Shown here piece after piece: positions 47,401-57,084 of a stretch of 64,000 nucleotides of DNA (position 1 is its first letter; each line of letters begins with the position of its first letter). Both the position numbers and the translations under genes were made by a program. The stretch is from Nostoc cf. commune SO-36. GTDB taxonomy: Bacteria; Cyanobacteriota; Cyanobacteriia; Cyanobacteriales; Nostocaceae. Under the pieces are notes generated by a model. The model made no database searches, had not been told where the DNA came from, and worked only from the letters and a program-made list of their open reading frames with translations. The stretch is from positions 3,292,501-3,356,500 of the forward strand of contig NZ_AP025732.1 in assembly GCF_023734775.1 (NCBI RefSeq), in the 5' to 3' direction.

Positions 47401-48308
47401 ATGACAACCTCAAGTTCAAAAACAGCACTTAACTCTACAAAAACCTGGATTTGGCAAGATTTTCCGATCTGCTATCAAACCCAAGGAACCACTGGGCCAG
47501 CTGTTGTCCTGGTACATGGATTTGGTGCTTCTTGGTGGCACTGGCGGAAGAATATTCCCGTATTAGCACAAAGTTGCCGTGTTTATGCAATCGATTTGAT
47601 TGGTTTTGGCGCTTCTGCAAAACCTCAACCTGCGAGAAGAAATTGCCTACACACTGGAAACTTGGGGACAAACAAGTAGCAGATTTTTGCCGTGAAGTTG
47701 TCGGTGAGCCAGCTTTTTTAGTCGGTAATTCTATTGGCTGTATTGTAGCTATGCAAGCAGCAGTAAGTAATCCAGATATTGCCTTGGGAGTTGCTTTGCT
47801 CAACTGTTCTTTACCCGGCTGTTGCACGATCGCAAACGGGGTAACTTTACCTTTATCTCGTCGTTACGGAGCGCCTGGTACTACAACGCTTGTTATCTAT
47901 CAAACCAGTTGGTGATTTCTTTTTTCAATCAACTCGCCAAACCGAAAACAGTGCGGAAGATTTTGCTGCAAGCATACTCAAATCCTGAGATGGTGACAGA
48001 TGAGTTGGTAGATATTTCTCATGTCACCAGCAAGCGATCCGGGGGCTGGGGCTGTGTTTCTGGCTTTTACTTCTTATTCTACAGGGCCATTACCAGAAGA
48101 CATTTTACCACTGTTACAGTGTCCGGCGATTATCTTGTGGGGAACAGCTGATCCGTGGGAACCAATTAAATTAGGGAGAGAATTAGCTAACTTTCCCCAA
48201 GTAGAAAAGTTTATTCCTTTAGAAGGGGTGGGGCATTGTCCGCAGGATGAAGCGCCGGAGTTAGTCAATCCGATTTTACTCGATTGGATTTTGGAGCGAT
48301 CGCGGTAA
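47401..48308 (+). pseudogene. Alpha/beta hydrolase family protein, several frameshifts
   Basis: Segments in alternating frames form one protein of about 300 residues: DFPICYQTQGTTGPAVVLVH with GFGASWWHWRKNIPVL, then VADFCREVVGEPAFLVGNSI with the nucleophile region GNSIGC, then QLAKPKTVRKILLQAYSNPE, and finally ILWGTADPWEPIKLG (acid), GVGHCPQDEAPELVN (histidine). At least four breaks (near 47630, 47673, 47818, 48020) are all explained by one or two extra bases. It resembles the cyanobacterial hydrolases related to haloalkane dehalogenase or chlorophyll-pheophytin hydrolases. Probably intact in the organism. Confidence 0.75.
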
Positions 48309-48341
48309 TAGATTTGGCTCAATTTTCACATAATGGAAAGA

Positions 48342-49046
48342 TTAGTAACTCAAAACTAACTGACTTAAAAAGAAGGCAAGTGCTGCACTGCCCAAAGGAA
48401 CTGTCAAATTGTCAATACCCAAAAATGAAACAGCTTCTAAAGCAGTAGCTATAACTGCTACTAACAGTGATACTGCCCAAGTTTGCCAATTGCTTCCTTG
48501 AGTTCCAATTAAAATCAAACTACTGACAAGATAGCTAACGAGCATCATAGCTAGGGAGCCTTCCCAACTTTTTTCTGTCCCAAAAACTTTATACTTATGT
48601 TTACCAAAACGTTGCCCAATTAAGGCTGCTAATCCATCTCCCCAAGTCATTACTAAAATTCCGAGTGCTGCGTACTGGGGTTGTTGCAAGTACCAGAACC
48701 AGGCAACTAAAATACCGAAACTGACAGAGTAAAAAAACGTCCCTAAACTTTGGCGTCCAACGCTATTAATACCAGGAAGAATTGGTAATCGGTAGGATAA
48801 TAAGGTGATTGCACTCGCTAGAATAGAAGCTGTAATCCCTACACTGGCGGGAATATCGAGCCACCAAGCGATTAAAATCACATTACCAGTGCCAATATGA
48901 ACTATCTTCCGCACGATTTCTGGCTTTTCGGTAAAGCGGTTTACCACCCCTGCAATCAAGAGGATGAGTAACACCCAAATTGCAGCTATCGCAATTTGCA
49001 GCCAGAAAACCGGAATTGAGGTGAAGTCAGAAAATGTAATTAGCAA
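48342..49046 (-). CDS. Phytol/dolichol kinase-like membrane protein
   Basis: 234 residues with six to seven membrane segments. The signature region has EIVRKIVHIGTGNVILIAWW, then GDGLAALIGQRFGKHKYKVF and GTEKSWEGSLAMMLVSYLVS. This matches CTP-dependent polyprenol/phytol kinases such as plant VTE5 and its cyanobacterial homologue, which recycle phytol released from chlorophyll for tocopherol synthesis. It converges with the damaged alpha/beta hydrolase gene, whose product could plausibly act on chlorophyll-related esters; this link is only inference. Confidence 0.85.
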   Translation of the reverse strand: MLITFSDFTSIPVFWLQIAIAAIWVLLILLIAGVVNRFTEKPEIVRKIVHIGTGNVILIAWWLDIPASVGITASILASAITLLSYRLPILPGINSVGRQSLGTFFYSVSFGILVAWFWYLQQPQYAALGILVMTWGDGLAALIGQRFGKHKYKVFGTEKSWEGSLAMMLVSYLVSSLILIGTQGSNWQTWAVSLLVAVIATALEAVSFLGIDNLTVPLGSAALAFFLSQLVLSY

Positions 49047-49107
49047 AGATGCGACAAAATGAAAAGTTTTACCCCTGTTACTAATTTATAAGATTTGGGT
49101 AGCTGCA

Positions 49108-49344
49108 ATGAAATTATTATTTATTTGGCTGATTCGGGGCTACCGAATGTTTATCTCGCCGTTGTTTCTGCCGACTTGTCGCTTTCAACCAACTTGTTCG
49201 ATGTATGCTATTGAAGCTATTGAACGATTTGGAGTGTTGCGTGGTGGGTGGATGGCAACTCGGCGGATTTTGCGCTGTCATCCGTTTCATCCAGGTGGTT
49301 ACGATCCAGTGCCAGAGGTGGTGGAAAAGGTTAAGGAGGAGTAG
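49108..49344 (+). CDS. yidD: YidD membrane protein insertion efficiency factor
   Basis: A 78-residue membrane-associated protein with the family pattern [40 protein letters not shown] and [19 protein letters not shown]. It is a small peripheral factor thought to help YidC-dependent protein insertion. Length and order of motifs are standard. Confidence 0.92.
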   Translation: MKLLFIWLIRGYRMFISPLFLPTCRFQPTCSMYAIEAIERFGVLRGGWMATRRILRCHPFHPGGYDPVPEVVEKVKEE

Positions 49345-49523
49345 TTTGAGGATTGGAGTTTAAACGCAAAGGAGCGCGGAGGGAAGCGCGGAGGGACGCA
49401 GAGGATGAGAAGAGGGGGAAATTATTAAAGGATGTGTTCGTGGGTATAGCTATTTGGGGAGATGTCAACAGATGAGGTTGTCATCTAGCGTGGGGAGGTT
49501 GAATAATTTAATTTAGATTTACG

Positions 49524-49724
49524 ATGATTAATCCTACTGCGATTTCTATACCTGAACCACAAATTCCTACTCCTGGACCGAGTCCGCTACCTAGCCCCAA
49601 TCCTGAGCCGAATCCGTTACCTAGTCCTGAACCTGTACCGGGGCCTGTACCAGAACCAGTACCTGCTCCCATTCCTCAAACAGTTCCAGCACCAATTCCC
49701 CAAACCATACCGGAACCTGTTTAG
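49524..49724 (+). CDS. Proline-rich small protein
   Basis: 66 residues, of which nearly half are proline: blocks of PEP, PIP, PNP and PSP alternate with Glu, Val and Ala (PSPLPSPNPEPNPLPSPEP). No signal peptide, no other domain. It lies between yidD and ychF on the same strand with 45 bp to ychF. It could be a surface or spacer peptide or an accidental frame in repetitive DNA; a short ORF with an intact ATG and stop is all that supports it. Confidence 0.4.
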   Translation: MINPTAISIPEPQIPTPGPSPLPSPNPEPNPLPSPEPVPGPVPEPVPAPIPQTVPAPIPQTIPEPV

Positions 49725-49769
49725 ATTAACTTGGTAATGTAATCCAAAATCTCAAATCTAAAATCCAAA

Positions 49770-50861
49770 ATGCTAAGAGCCGGAATTGTCGGACTTCCCA
49801 ACGTCGGAAAATCTACTTTATTTAATGCTGTAGTTGCTAATGCCAAGGCAGAAGCAGCTAACTTCCCTTTTTGCACGATTGAACCGAATGTCGGCGTTGT
49901 CGCAGTACCGGATGAACGGTTAAATGTTCTTGCTAAGATTGCTAGTTCGGTACAAACTATCCCGGCACGGGTTGAATTTGTCGATATTGCCGGTTTAGTT
50001 AAAGGTGCAAGTCAGGGTGAGGGATTAGGGAATCAATTCCTATCCCACATCCGGGAAGTTGATGCGATCATCCATGTGGTACGTTGTTTTGAGAATGACG
50101 ATATTATCCACGTTGCTGGTTCTGTTGACCCTGCGCGAGATATTGAAATCATTAATATAGAGTTGGGTTTATCAGATTTAGCACAAATTGAGCGGCGAAT
50201 TGACCGCACTCGCAAACAAGCTCGTACCAGCAAAGATGCACAGTTTGAAATCACAGTTTTAGAAAAATTAGCTGCGGCTTTGAATGAAGGTAAATCGGTG
50301 CGTCAGGTAAGTTTGAATGAAGAAGAAGCAGAAATTATTAAAGGATTAGAACTGCTCACTTATAAACCGATTATCTACGCCGCCAATGTATCTGAGGATG
50401 AGTTGGCAACTGGTAATCATTTTGTGGAAACAGTGCGACAAATTGCAGCCACAGAAAATGCCCAAGTTGTGATAGTTTCGGCTCAAGTTGAAGCTGAATT
50501 AGTGGAATTACCAGAGGAAGATAAAGCTGATTTTCTCGCGTCTTTAGGTGTGGAAGAAGGTGGTTTGAAATCGTTGATTCGGGCAACTTACACGCTTTTA
50601 GGTTTGCGGACATATTTCACCTGTGGCCCCAAAGAAACTCGCGCTTGGACAATTAATGCGGGAATGTCTGCACCTCAAGCTGCTGGTGTAATCCACAGTG
50701 ATTTTGAGCGGGGATTTATTCGCGCCGAAACTGTTGCTTATAAAGATTTGGTAACAACTGGTTCGATGAATGCTGCGAAGGAAAAAGGGTTGGTTCGCAG
50801 TGAAGGTAAAGAGTATGTTGTGCAGGAAGGGGATGTAATGTTGTTCCGATTTAATGTGTAG
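49770..50861 (+). CDS. ychF: Redox-regulated ATPase YchF (Obg-like)
   Basis: The 363-residue P-loop protein has GLPNVGKST at 8-16 (G1), VDIAGLVKGASQGEGLGNQF (G3) and a C-terminal TGS domain (YFTCGPKETRAWTINAGMSA, FERGFIRAETVAYKDLV, the end EGDVMLFRFNV). It binds ATP rather than GTP and interacts with ribosomes; it is widely conserved and linked to oxidative stress. Length is normal and the start ATG gives the family N-terminus MLRAGIVGLPNVGKS. Confidence 0.95.
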   Translation: MLRAGIVGLPNVGKSTLFNAVVANAKAEAANFPFCTIEPNVGVVAVPDERLNVLAKIASSVQTIPARVEFVDIAGLVKGASQGEGLGNQFLSHIREVDAIIHVVRCFENDDIIHVAGSVDPARDIEIINIELGLSDLAQIERRIDRTRKQARTSKDAQFEITVLEKLAAALNEGKSVRQVSLNEEEAEIIKGLELLTYKPIIYAANVSEDELATGNHFVETVRQIAATENAQVVIVSAQVEAELVELPEEDKADFLASLGVEEGGLKSLIRATYTLLGLRTYFTCGPKETRAWTINAGMSAPQAAGVIHSDFERGFIRAETVAYKDLVTTGSMNAAKEKGLVRSEGKEYVVQEGDVMLFRFNV

Positions 50862-51077
50862 GGGTAATTAATGAGTGACCGTTATCGATAAGATAATGGT
50901 CAACTTACACCAAGTTGCGTAGGCATCGCACTAAATAACTTAACAATAATTTCAATATGTGCATCTTATGTTAGGGCTAATGCTTCTAATCGTTCCAAGC
51001 TTAAAGTAGAAATATGTAGGCGTAGAGCGCCGTAGGCATCGCGTATCATACGCTCCCGAAATATTCGACAATACCGT

Positions 51078-51989
51078 TTAGCTACTTCCACCCACAATAT
51101 ATAGATAAGAACCCAAATTTTCGTCGTCTGTACCAACCACTACACCGCCTTTTGCACCGGGAACAAGTTCCATACCTTCAATTTTGTGGTAATCAGAGCG
51201 GTAAAGAGGAACAAGTTGAGAATTTTGCCGCCATACAATTTTGTTGCCACGCAATCCCAAGTAACCAGCGACATACACAGCTGACTGAAATGGGCCATCA
51301 TCTCCAGCATCACTTGCTGAGGTGATGTATACAATTCCTACGGGGTCTACCTTAATATCTGAAATATGACGAACATTCCTAGATGGAAATGGTACTTTCA
51401 GATTGGCAGAACCTGTGAGAGTAATTTCATATTTAGCTAAGTCAAACATTCCCCAAAAAATAGTTGCTGGTTGTTCTCCTTCACCGCGATGTCCCCAAAT
51501 CGCAACTAATTTACCATCTATATTTTGCAATCCAAATGCTTCAAAATTATTTCCTTGAATAATTCCTGGTAAGTTGAATTCTTTGATAATAGAAATAGTC
51601 TTATTGGCAGGCTCTAAACGGATGTAATAAGCTTTTCCAGAACTACTTAAGGCTATAAAAGAGGATTTTGTTTTTTCTGGGACAGATGTTAAAGCTTCTA
51701 AATCGATGGGCAATTCTATGTTATTTGGCCAGTTTAGTGGGAAATATTCAGGTTGGTTTTTACCCTTAATGCTGATGATTGCTAAACGACCTTGATTTTT
51801 TTGTTTGTTGTCATGGGCAATCAGAAAATCTAGCGTATTGCTTTGTTGCTCTATCAAAGCCATACCACTGATACCAAAAGGAATACCACCGCGAACCGGA
51901 CGCCAATCTTGCGCCCAAACTTGCTGTGATACAAGTAACAATGTACTTAAGACTACTATATTGATGATTAACCTAAGAAACCGAGGCAT
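51078..51989 (-). CDS. Secreted beta-propeller-like protein, function unknown
   Basis: 303 residues from the ATG at 51989, with a signal peptide (IINIVVLSTLLLVSQ, cleavage after VWA-QD). The upstream ATG at 52052 reads through a CCCAATG-type repeat and was rejected. The mature part has repeated beta-strand blocks, e.g. LDFLIAHDNKQKNQGRLAII, GLQNIDGKLVAIWGHRGEGE, VDPVGIVYITSASDAGDDGP and KGGVVVGTDDENLGSYLYIV, which suggests a beta-propeller. Related to esterase-like or phytase-like cyanobacterial proteins in pattern only; no catalytic residues identified. Confidence 0.6.
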   Translation of the reverse strand: MPRFLRLIINIVVLSTLLLVSQQVWAQDWRPVRGGIPFGISGMALIEQQSNTLDFLIAHDNKQKNQGRLAIISIKGKNQPEYFPLNWPNNIELPIDLEALTSVPEKTKSSFIALSSSGKAYYIRLEPANKTISIIKEFNLPGIIQGNNFEAFGLQNIDGKLVAIWGHRGEGEQPATIFWGMFDLAKYEITLTGSANLKVPFPSRNVRHISDIKVDPVGIVYITSASDAGDDGPFQSAVYVAGYLGLRGNKIVWRQNSQLVPLYRSDYHKIEGMELVPGAKGGVVVGTDDENLGSYLYIVGGSS

Positions 51990-52193
51990 AGTATAAGGAA
52001 TTGAGCATTGGGCATTGATAATTGGGCATTGGGTTAGGAAAACTCTTCCCAATACCTAGTTTCCAGTATCAGTAAAAGAAGTGCCTTAACCGATGCGATG
52101 CTCAATCATATCAAATCCAGGCAATTTGCACCCACGTTAATGAAGCAGCCTTTCGTACTCGCACTTGACAGCATATTTACGTAATTGGTTGAC

Positions 52194-54494
52194 TTACGAT
52201 AGGACTTTCTGTAAAGAAAGCAATAATTCGTTGACAGTATAGGGCTTCGACAAAAACGTATTTACACCAATAGCAGCTACTGCACTGAGCTTATTGTCAG
52301 ACATCAGTCCACTACTAGCAATAATTCTGACTTGGGGATTGATTTTTCGCAGGGTACGAATGGCAGTTAAACCATCTAGCGAGGGCAGCATAATATCCAT
52401 TAGTACAGCACTAATTTTGTCTCTATTTTGAGCGTATAATGCGATCGCTTCAATGCCATCACTGGCAACTAATATTTTGTAATTGTGATCTTCGAGCGAT
52501 GTTTTCGTAATTTCTTGAATGGCAACTTCATCATCCACAAGCAAAATCAATTCTCCATGTCCTGTCTGTGGTGGCAAATCTTCAGGGCTGAGTGTTTCCA
52601 TTCCCTCCACGGCTGGTAAGTAAACCTTAAAGCTAGTGCCATTTCCCGGTTCACTATACACGTTTACAAAACCTCTATGACTTTTAATTATCCCTAGTAC
52701 TGTGGAAAGTCCTAAGCCTGTACCTTGTCCTACATCTTTTGTAGTAAAGAATGGCTCGAAAATTCTATCTAGCATTTCTTTCGGAATGCCAACGCCAGTA
52801 TCGGAGACAGTAATCACTATGTAAGGCCCCTCTTTGGCTTCCAGGTTGATGCGGACATAATTTTCGTCAATCAACAGATTTTCGGCATAGATACTCAAAG
52901 TACCGCCATTAGGCATAGCATCGCGGGCGTTAACGCAGAGGTTCATTAGTACTTGATGCAGTTGGGTACTATCTCCACAAACCATCCACAAATCTTGCGG
53001 TACATCAGTGCTGATTTCTATGGATCTGGGAAATGTCTCTTTCAGAATCTTGGCAACTTCCACAATTATATGTCTGAGCTGCAAAGTGATGCGCTTACCT
53101 TCCACGCCCCGCGCAAAGGACAGCACTTGTCTAACTAAATCAGCGCCGCGTCTAGCGTTGATTTCCAGAATTTCTAGTAGATGGCGAGTTCGCTCATCTG
53201 CATCGGGAAATTTGAGCGGTAGCAGTTGCGCTCCTGCTAAAATCGGTGTCAAAATGTTGTTGAGGTCGTGAGCAATGCCACTAGCTAAAGTACCAATACT
53301 TTCCAAACGTTGAGCGCGAAATAATTGGGCTTCTAGGTGTTTTTTATCAGTAATATCTGTGTCAACGGAGAGAATTGATTTAGGTTTCCCCTGTTCATCG
53401 CACACCAAACTCCAGCGACTAGCAACGAGGATTTCTTTCCCCTTTTTAGTAAGTTTAGTTAACTCGCCCTGCCACTTACCTTTACTAATAGCTTGCAACA
53501 GAGCCGCTTCAATTTCTGGTGAAGGTTCGTCATACAAAAGCTCACTAGCATTTTTGCCCCTAGCTTCTGTAGCTTGCCAGCCGTAAAGTGTTTCTGCGCC
53601 TTTGTTCCAGAAGATAATTTGATTGTTTAAATCTCGTAGACAAATAGCATCTGTGGTGACGTCTAGTAACGCTGCTTGTTCGCGGATTTTTTCTTCAGCT
53701 AGCTTGCGATCGCGTAGCGCGGCTTGCTGTTCGCGTAATGCAGCCTGTCGTTCGCTAATATCTATACTAGCGCATGTCACCCCAACAATTTCTTGGGTTT
53801 CATTCCGCAATGGCTCGACAGTTAAATCGTAATATCGGGTTGTATCTTTGATGGTAATTGATACTTCCTCTCGCGTTCCTATACCTGTCGTCAACACCCC
53901 ACGTTTAATTGTCATCAGACGTTGAGCATCTTCTATTGGGATGATATCTAAGTCTTGTTTACCTAATATTTTCTCAACTGTTAATCCAGATGGGGGATTG
54001 TAAACCCAGCTGTATCGCAAATCTCTATCCTGGTTGTAGACAAAAATTGGAGAGTTTTTCAGAGCAACCCGAAATCGCTCCTCACTCTGCCGCAGTGCGT
54101 TGTCTGCCTGTTGGCGTTCGATGGCATAACGCATAGATCGCACCAGCAAGTCGCCAGTTACTTGCCCCTTTACTAAATAATCTTGCGCTCCTTGTTGCAT
54201 TGCCCTAGTTGCCAAAGTTTCATCATTCATACCCGTCAACACAATGATTGGAGTTGCTTTTACCTGATTATGAGCAATGATAAAAGTTTGTAATCCCTGG
54301 CTATCTGGCAGCGAAAGGTCTAACAAAATCACATCAAAAATTTCATTTTTTAGGTAGTTTAGTGCTTCAGAAAGCCGCTCAACAGGCATCAGATCAACTA
54401 CAACTGTGGTAACTTCCTTGAATAACTCCTGTAACAGCAAGACATCACCAGGGTTGTCTTCTACTAATAAGACTTTTATATTTTCACCTGCCAT
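52194..54494 (-). CDS. Hybrid sensor histidine kinase/response regulator (REC-PAS-PAS-HK-REC)
   Basis: 766 residues from the ATG at 54494; the longer frame from 54533 overlaps the preceding gene. Domains in order: REC (IKVLLVEDNPGDVLLLQ, phosphoacceptor D about 59 in ILLDLSLPD), two PAS/PAC (about 120-400), HisKA with the histidine in SGIAHDLNNILTPIL, HATPase (VLMNLCVNARDAM, DTGVGIP, GTGLGLSTVLG), and a C-terminal REC (ILLVDDEVAIQE, AVLMDIMLPS, LSKPY). It probably receives phosphate from the upstream response regulator's partner kinase. It begins 5 bp after the upstream response regulator gene. Confidence 0.9.
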   Translation of the reverse strand: MAGENIKVLLVEDNPGDVLLLQELFKEVTTVVVDLMPVERLSEALNYLKNEIFDVILLDLSLPDSQGLQTFIIAHNQVKATPIIVLTGMNDETLATRAMQQGAQDYLVKGQVTGDLLVRSMRYAIERQQADNALRQSEERFRVALKNSPIFVYNQDRDLRYSWVYNPPSGLTVEKILGKQDLDIIPIEDAQRLMTIKRGVLTTGIGTREEVSITIKDTTRYYDLTVEPLRNETQEIVGVTCASIDISERQAALREQQAALRDRKLAEEKIREQAALLDVTTDAICLRDLNNQIIFWNKGAETLYGWQATEARGKNASELLYDEPSPEIEAALLQAISKGKWQGELTKLTKKGKEILVASRWSLVCDEQGKPKSILSVDTDITDKKHLEAQLFRAQRLESIGTLASGIAHDLNNILTPILAGAQLLPLKFPDADERTRHLLEILEINARRGADLVRQVLSFARGVEGKRITLQLRHIIVEVAKILKETFPRSIEISTDVPQDLWMVCGDSTQLHQVLMNLCVNARDAMPNGGTLSIYAENLLIDENYVRINLEAKEGPYIVITVSDTGVGIPKEMLDRIFEPFFTTKDVGQGTGLGLSTVLGIIKSHRGFVNVYSEPGNGTSFKVYLPAVEGMETLSPEDLPPQTGHGELILLVDDEVAIQEITKTSLEDHNYKILVASDGIEAIALYAQNRDKISAVLMDIMLPSLDGLTAIRTLRKINPQVRIIASSGLMSDNKLSAVAAIGVNTFLSKPYTVNELLLSLQKVLS

Positions 54495-54499
54495 TTCCA

Positions 54500-54946
54500 C
54501 TACTCCGGTGGCAGTTTTACAATTGCAAACCAAAAATTTTCTATTGATTGGACAATTTTAACGAATTGATCGAAATCTACTGGCTTAGTTATATAACAGT
54601 TGGCAGAAAGGTTATAGGCTTTGAGGATGTCTTCTTCAGCTTGGGAAGTCGTTAAAACCACTACAGGAATTCGTTTGAGGTTTTCATCTCCTTTAATTTC
54701 TGCTAATACCTCTCGCCCGTCTTTTCTAGGAAGGTTAAAATCGAGCAGTACAATATCTGGATGAAGTACTTTAGCATATTTTCCCTGTTTTCGCAAGAAA
54801 GCCATTGCCTCTACACCATCTTCGACTACGTTCAAGTGAATCGAGATTTTGCTATCTTCCAGGGCGATGCGTGTAAGTTGGGCATCACCAGGATTATCCT
54901 CTACTAACAAAACCTCAATAGGCATAATCGCTGTTATGGTGCTCAC
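54500..54946 (-). CDS. Stand-alone response regulator (Rcp1-like)
   Basis: 148 residues: one REC domain with IEVLLVEDNPGDAQLTRIAL at the start, phosphoacceptor D69 (IVLLDFNLPRKDGREV), and the conserved T/K (VVVLTTS, CYITKPVDF). There is no output domain. Small regulators of the Rcp1 type sit next to phytochrome-like kinases in cyanobacteria. The GTG start at 54946 overlaps the kinase stop by 1 bp; an ATG at 54925 is an alternative. It lies between two kinases, so it is probably their shared phosphate acceptor. Confidence 0.9.
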   Translation of the reverse strand: MSTITAIMPIEVLLVEDNPGDAQLTRIALEDSKISIHLNVVEDGVEAMAFLRKQGKYAKVLHPDIVLLDFNLPRKDGREVLAEIKGDENLKRIPVVVLTTSQAEEDILKAYNLSANCYITKPVDFDQFVKIVQSIENFWFAIVKLPPE

Positions 54947-57078
54947 TATTGCTTAACTGCTCTCTCTGGAATTGTGAAGTAGAAAGTTGACCCTTGACCT
55001 AGTTTTGATTCAACCCAGATATGGCCGCCGTGGCGTTCGATAATTTTCTTACAAATTGCCAGACCAATTCCAGTACCTGGATACTTTTCTCTACCGTGCA
55101 AACGCTGAAAAATTATAAAAATACGTTCAGTATATTGGGATTCCAAACCAATCCCATTATCACGTACTGAGAACAGCCATTCATCCTCCGACGGGAGAAA
55201 ATTTAAATTTTTTCTATTTATATCTACATCTCCCTTGCTTACCCCAATGTGAATTAGTGGCTGTTGATGATGGCAAAATTTGATTGCGTTGGCGATCAAG
55301 TTCTGAAATACTTGTGTCAATTGGGTAGCATCAGCCATCACTTGAGGTAGAGTATCATAGGTGACAACTGCTTTACTATCTGCGATCGCAATTTGCAGAT
55401 TAGCAAGCACCTGCGCTAAAACAGCATTACAATCAACAAGCACAAAAGACTGTCCCCGGCTGGTGACGCGGGAATAGTTCAACAAATCGTTGATTAGGGT
55501 CTGCATCCGCCGTGCCCCATCTACTGCGTAGGTGATAAATTGATCTGCATTGGCATCCAGTTGATTTTTGTATCTCCGCTCTAATAGCTGTAAATAACTA
55601 GTTACCATCCGTAACGGTTCTTGCAAGTCATGGGAGGCCACATAGGCAAACTGTTCTAATTCAGCATTAGAACGAATAAGTTCCTGACTTTGCTTGGTTT
55701 CTTTTTCTAATAGTTGCGCTTGAGATAAAGCAATCCCAATTTGGTTAGCTAATTGCTGTAACAACTCAGTCTCAGAGTGATTCCACCGTCGAGGCGCAGC
55801 ACACTGATTAGCCACTAACAAGCCCCAAATCTGGTTCCTGACAATAATTGGCACTACGAGGTTAGCTCTGATAGCAAACTGCTGAAGAAATTCTCGATGG
55901 CATGGATGAATGTGAGCAGTTTCAATGTCTTCCATCACGCTCACTCTGCCCTGCTGATATCTTTCTATGTATTCTTCTTTAAAGCAGGGGTCAAAAAGAT
56001 TTTTTCCCAGAATTACGGGCCAACCAGGTAGCACCGACTCTTGCACTACTGTCCCTGAACCATCAACCTCTAGTTGAAAAATTAAAACTCGGTCAGCTTC
56101 TAGTAATTTTTGTACCTCTGTCACCGTGGTTTTAAGAATTTCATCTATTTGTAAAGATTCTCGAATTTTCAGGGTGATTTCTGCAAATAATTGCGATCGC
56201 AGATTTTGCTGTTTTAATTCTTTATCTGCCCGCTTGCGATCTGTGATATCAGTATAAGAACCCACCATCCGCACTATATCACCCAATGCGTCCCAAAGTG
56301 CCTGTCCTCGATCTAGAATCCATTTATAGCTGCCGTCTTGGCACTGGACTCGATATTCACAGACGTAAAATGGTGTTTTCTTGGCAAAGTGGTCTTGAAA
56401 GGCTTGAAGTACCCCCTCTCGCTCATCGGCATGGATTCGTTTTGTCCATTCATCCCAACGGTTGGAAACCTCGTGGTCTTTATAGCCGAGCATTTCCTTC
56501 CATCGAGTTGAGAAGAACACTTCATTAGTCTTGAAGTTCCAATCCCAAATACCATCATTATTACCATGTAATGCTAGTTGCCAACGTTCTTCACTTTCTC
56601 GTAGTGCAACTGATGTCTTCCGTCGTTCAGTAATGTCTTGAAAATAAACAGACAAGCCGTCTTTTGCTGGATAAGCGTGGACTTGAAGCCAGCAATTTAG
56701 TAGTGGATAAAACTCCTCAAATTCGACACTTACCTGCTCTAATATTGCCCTCTGATACTCACGATAGAATGTTGTGCCGATAATTTCTGGAAACACCTCC
56801 CAGATGTTTTTACCCAAAAGCTGATTTTGGGTTGTTTGCAACAGCCTTTCTGCTTGACCATTAACATAAGTAAATCGCCACTTTTTATCTAAAGCAAAAA
56901 AACCATCACTAATGCTTTCAAGCAAATTAGCAATGCGGGTTCTGGCCGCTTTAGATTGAGCGTGGGCTGCTTGCTCATGGGCCACTAATTCCTCGGTAAT
57001 TTGAGCTACCTCAGTTACACGAAGTCTGAGTTCTAGTTGGTCGATTACCAAACGACTCAGAGCCACAAGCGCCCCCAC
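54946..57078 (-). CDS. Sensor histidine kinase (PAS-PAS-GAF-HK), second part of a split gene
   Basis: 710 residues from the first possible start after the stop codon at 57085. Domains in order: short coiled coil (about 15-45), PAS (about 50-160, GFFALDKKWRFTYVNGQAER), PAS/PAC (about 165-285), GAF (about 305-460, EADRVLIFQLEVDGSGTVVQ), HisKA with the histidine in AYVASHDLQEPLRMVTSYLQ, and HATPase (FQNLIANAIKFCHHQQ, DNGIGLE, GTGIGLAICKKIIERHGG). In this family the GAF region, HisKA and HATPase together make a light- or redox-sensing kinase; no bilin-binding cysteine was noticed. The reading frame continues without a shift from the GAF protein just upstream, separated only by a TAA. Confidence 0.85.
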   Translation of the reverse strand: MGALVALSRLVIDQLELRLRVTEVAQITEELVAHEQAAHAQSKAARTRIANLLESISDGFFALDKKWRFTYVNGQAERLLQTTQNQLLGKNIWEVFPEIIGTTFYREYQRAILEQVSVEFEEFYPLLNCWLQVHAYPAKDGLSVYFQDITERRKTSVALRESEERWQLALHGNNDGIWDWNFKTNEVFFSTRWKEMLGYKDHEVSNRWDEWTKRIHADEREGVLQAFQDHFAKKTPFYVCEYRVQCQDGSYKWILDRGQALWDALGDIVRMVGSYTDITDRKRADKELKQQNLRSQLFAEITLKIRESLQIDEILKTTVTEVQKLLEADRVLIFQLEVDGSGTVVQESVLPGWPVILGKNLFDPCFKEEYIERYQQGRVSVMEDIETAHIHPCHREFLQQFAIRANLVVPIIVRNQIWGLLVANQCAAPRRWNHSETELLQQLANQIGIALSQAQLLEKETKQSQELIRSNAELEQFAYVASHDLQEPLRMVTSYLQLLERRYKNQLDANADQFITYAVDGARRMQTLINDLLNYSRVTSRGQSFVLVDCNAVLAQVLANLQIAIADSKAVVTYDTLPQVMADATQLTQVFQNLIANAIKFCHHQQPLIHIGVSKGDVDINRKNLNFLPSEDEWLFSVRDNGIGLESQYTERIFIIFQRLHGREKYPGTGIGLAICKKIIERHGGHIWVESKLGQGSTFYFTIPERAVKQ

Positions 57079-57084
57079 TTGTTT

